Part shown: piece by piece, positions 63,198-64,000 of the stretch
Layout: every line of letters starts with the position of its first letter
Numbering within the stretch: the stretch's first letter is position 1
Source of the DNA: Cylindrospermum sp. FACHB-282
GTDB taxonomy: Bacteria; Cyanobacteriota; Cyanobacteriia; Cyanobacteriales; Nostocaceae
Direction of reading: 5' to 3'
Length of the DNA: 64,000 bases
Assembly (NCBI RefSeq): GCF_014697195.1
Contig: NZ_JACJRJ010000019.1
Span: 1-64,000 of the forward strand
Notes under the pieces: generated by a model
What the model was told of the DNA's origin: nothing
Databases searched by the model: none
What the model saw: only the letters and a program-made list of their open reading frames with translations
Translations under genes and position numbers: made by a program

Positions 63198-63692
63198 ATG
63201 AATGCAATATACCGAGAACGTAAAACAGCTTCCCGTCTCTTAGCGGTGCTACTTTCAGCACTCCTCATGGTACCCTTACTGAGTAGCTGCGGTGGAGGAA
63301 CCCGAACCGCAACACCGCCGCCACCTGTTGACGATTCCATCGGTAGAACAGTCAGTAATAATAACCCCGCAACCCAACCCGAAGCTAAAAAGGGGTTAGG
63401 CACTGGGCAGAAAGTAGCGCTTTTGGCGGGAGCAGCGGCACTTTACTACCTCTACAACCAGCATAAGAATTCTCAAGCAGAAGGAGCGCAGGGCAAGTAT
63501 TACCTCTCCAAAAATGGGCGCGTATATTACCGTGATGCTAAAGGGCAAGCTCACTGGGTAACTCCACCACCAGAAGGAATACAAGTTCCTGAATCTGAAG
63601 CGCAAAAGTACCGGGACTTTCAAGGCTATAACAACCGTCCCACAGGTCGCGATCTAACTAACTTAACTTCCAGCCCCGCCCCAGCACTTTAG
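63198..63692 (+). CDS. Putative lipoprotein
   Basis: The 164-residue precursor has a positively charged N-terminus (RERKTASR), a hydrophobic stretch and a lipobox LLSSC (Cys31), so it is probably anchored to the membrane by a lipidated cysteine. A Pro/Thr-rich linker leads to GLGTGQKVALLAGAAALYYLYNQH (about 66-89), an additional hydrophobic helix, then YYLSKNGRVYYRDAKGQAHWVTPPPEG, a Tyr/Trp-rich short motif. The end is low complexity. It is a common type in cyanobacteria. A gaggac sequence lies 9 nt upstream of the ATG. The function is unknown. Confidence 0.8.
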   Translation: MNAIYRERKTASRLLAVLLSALLMVPLLSSCGGGTRTATPPPPVDDSIGRTVSNNNPATQPEAKKGLGTGQKVALLAGAAALYYLYNQHKNSQAEGAQGKYYLSKNGRVYYRDAKGQAHWVTPPPEGIQVPESEAQKYRDFQGYNNRPTGRDLTNLTSSPAPAL

Positions 63693-63877
63693 CTAACTGA
63701 AGCCTGTGTGTAAACCCAAAGTGGCTTTCAGCAGATCGCACAGATGGAACACGAAACCATACTTCTCAGTTAAAACTCGATCCCCCTGCCTTAAAAAGCG
63801 GGCTTCGGGGGATCTTCTTCCGCTTTTGATCAATAACCGAAAAGTATTGGCACAGGGAAAATTAAATCAGGAGATAA

Positions 63878-64000
63878 ATGATGGTAGATAACTTTTTGCG
63901 AAAGGCGAAGGATTTGTTCTTAGGAACAAAGGACTCTGAAGTTGACCAAGATGCCGAATATCGCGGCAAAGTACGACCAGCCAGCGAAGACCCTTATGGT
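63878..64000 (+). CDS. Partial gene at the window end
   Basis: A frame opens at ATG 63878 (or 63881) behind a good Shine-Dalgarno aggaga (63869-63874) and runs off the end of the window. The 41 visible residues (MMVDNFLRKAKDLFLG..., then DSEVDQDAEYRGKV and RPASEDPYG) are hydrophilic with no recognisable domain. It follows the lipoprotein gene on the same strand by 185 nt and may form a pair with it. The full function cannot be judged. Confidence 0.7.
   Translation, partial: MMVDNFLRKAKDLFLGTKDSEVDQDAEYRGKVRPASEDPYG

Overview
The window reads as a chromosomal segment from a filamentous, probably Nostoc/Anabaena-like cyanobacterium. Signs of this are the very frequent HIP1 octamer (GCGATCGC), period-7 tandem repeats (cattacc, gtcatta, cattggt) of the STRR type reported from heterocyst-forming cyanobacteria, a cyanobacterial RNase E with a C-terminal arginine-rich PNPase-binding-like peptide, class II FBP/SBPase (glpX), DUF1830, DUF1997, pentapeptide-repeat and Uma2 families, and many dispersed palindromic repeats in long AT-rich gaps. 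No rRNA, tRNA or CRISPR array was seen.

Region by region. (1) 0.4-8.2 kb: a cupin protein, a HesB/IscA Fe-S scaffold, then the str translation cluster rpsL-rpsG-fusA-tuf-rpsJ behind a near-consensus promoter, followed by a LON-domain protein. (2) 8.5-25.9 kb: prephenate dehydratase, DUF1997, the rnhB-rne pair, a radical SAM/DUF2344 protein, clpS, a CPBP protease, Uma2, a pentapeptide/DICT-HD gene pair, a second radical SAM protein and DUF1830. (3) 26.1-37.6 kb is rich in signalling genes: an RsbQ-like hydrolase beside a PAS-GAF-GGDEF diguanylate cyclase, a DUF4079 membrane protein, a double-glycine leader peptide, an orphan ABC ATPase, an OmpR-type regulator and an ethylene-receptor-like hybrid kinase. 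(4) 37.7-47.3 kb: grxD-bolA, a subtilisin-like protease with a P domain, plsC, tadA, grxC, and a two-gene oxidative unit made of a copper-radical (galactose/glyoxal oxidase-like) oxidase and a DyP peroxidase. (5) 48.5-55.9 kb: glpX, hemA, a branched-chain amino-acid-type ABC pair, a toxin-antitoxin pair and pgi. (6) 56-64 kb is accessory: a calcium-binding-repeat protein, a tandemly duplicated small gene with a retropepsin-like protease, and a compact three-gene cassette (winged-helix protein, P-loop ATPase, PD-(D/E)xK nuclease) that looks like an undescribed defence or DNA-processing system. It ends with a lipoprotein and a gene cut by the window edge.

The strongest candidates for new biology are the wHTH-ATPase-nuclease cassette (58.5-62.6 kb), the retropepsin module next to it, the oxidase/DyP pair, the RsbQ-like hydrolase plus PAS-GGDEF pair (the cyclase gene being bracketed by 50-bp inverted repeats), and a four-copy ~170-bp repeat family whose terminal arms have diverged in a compensated way.
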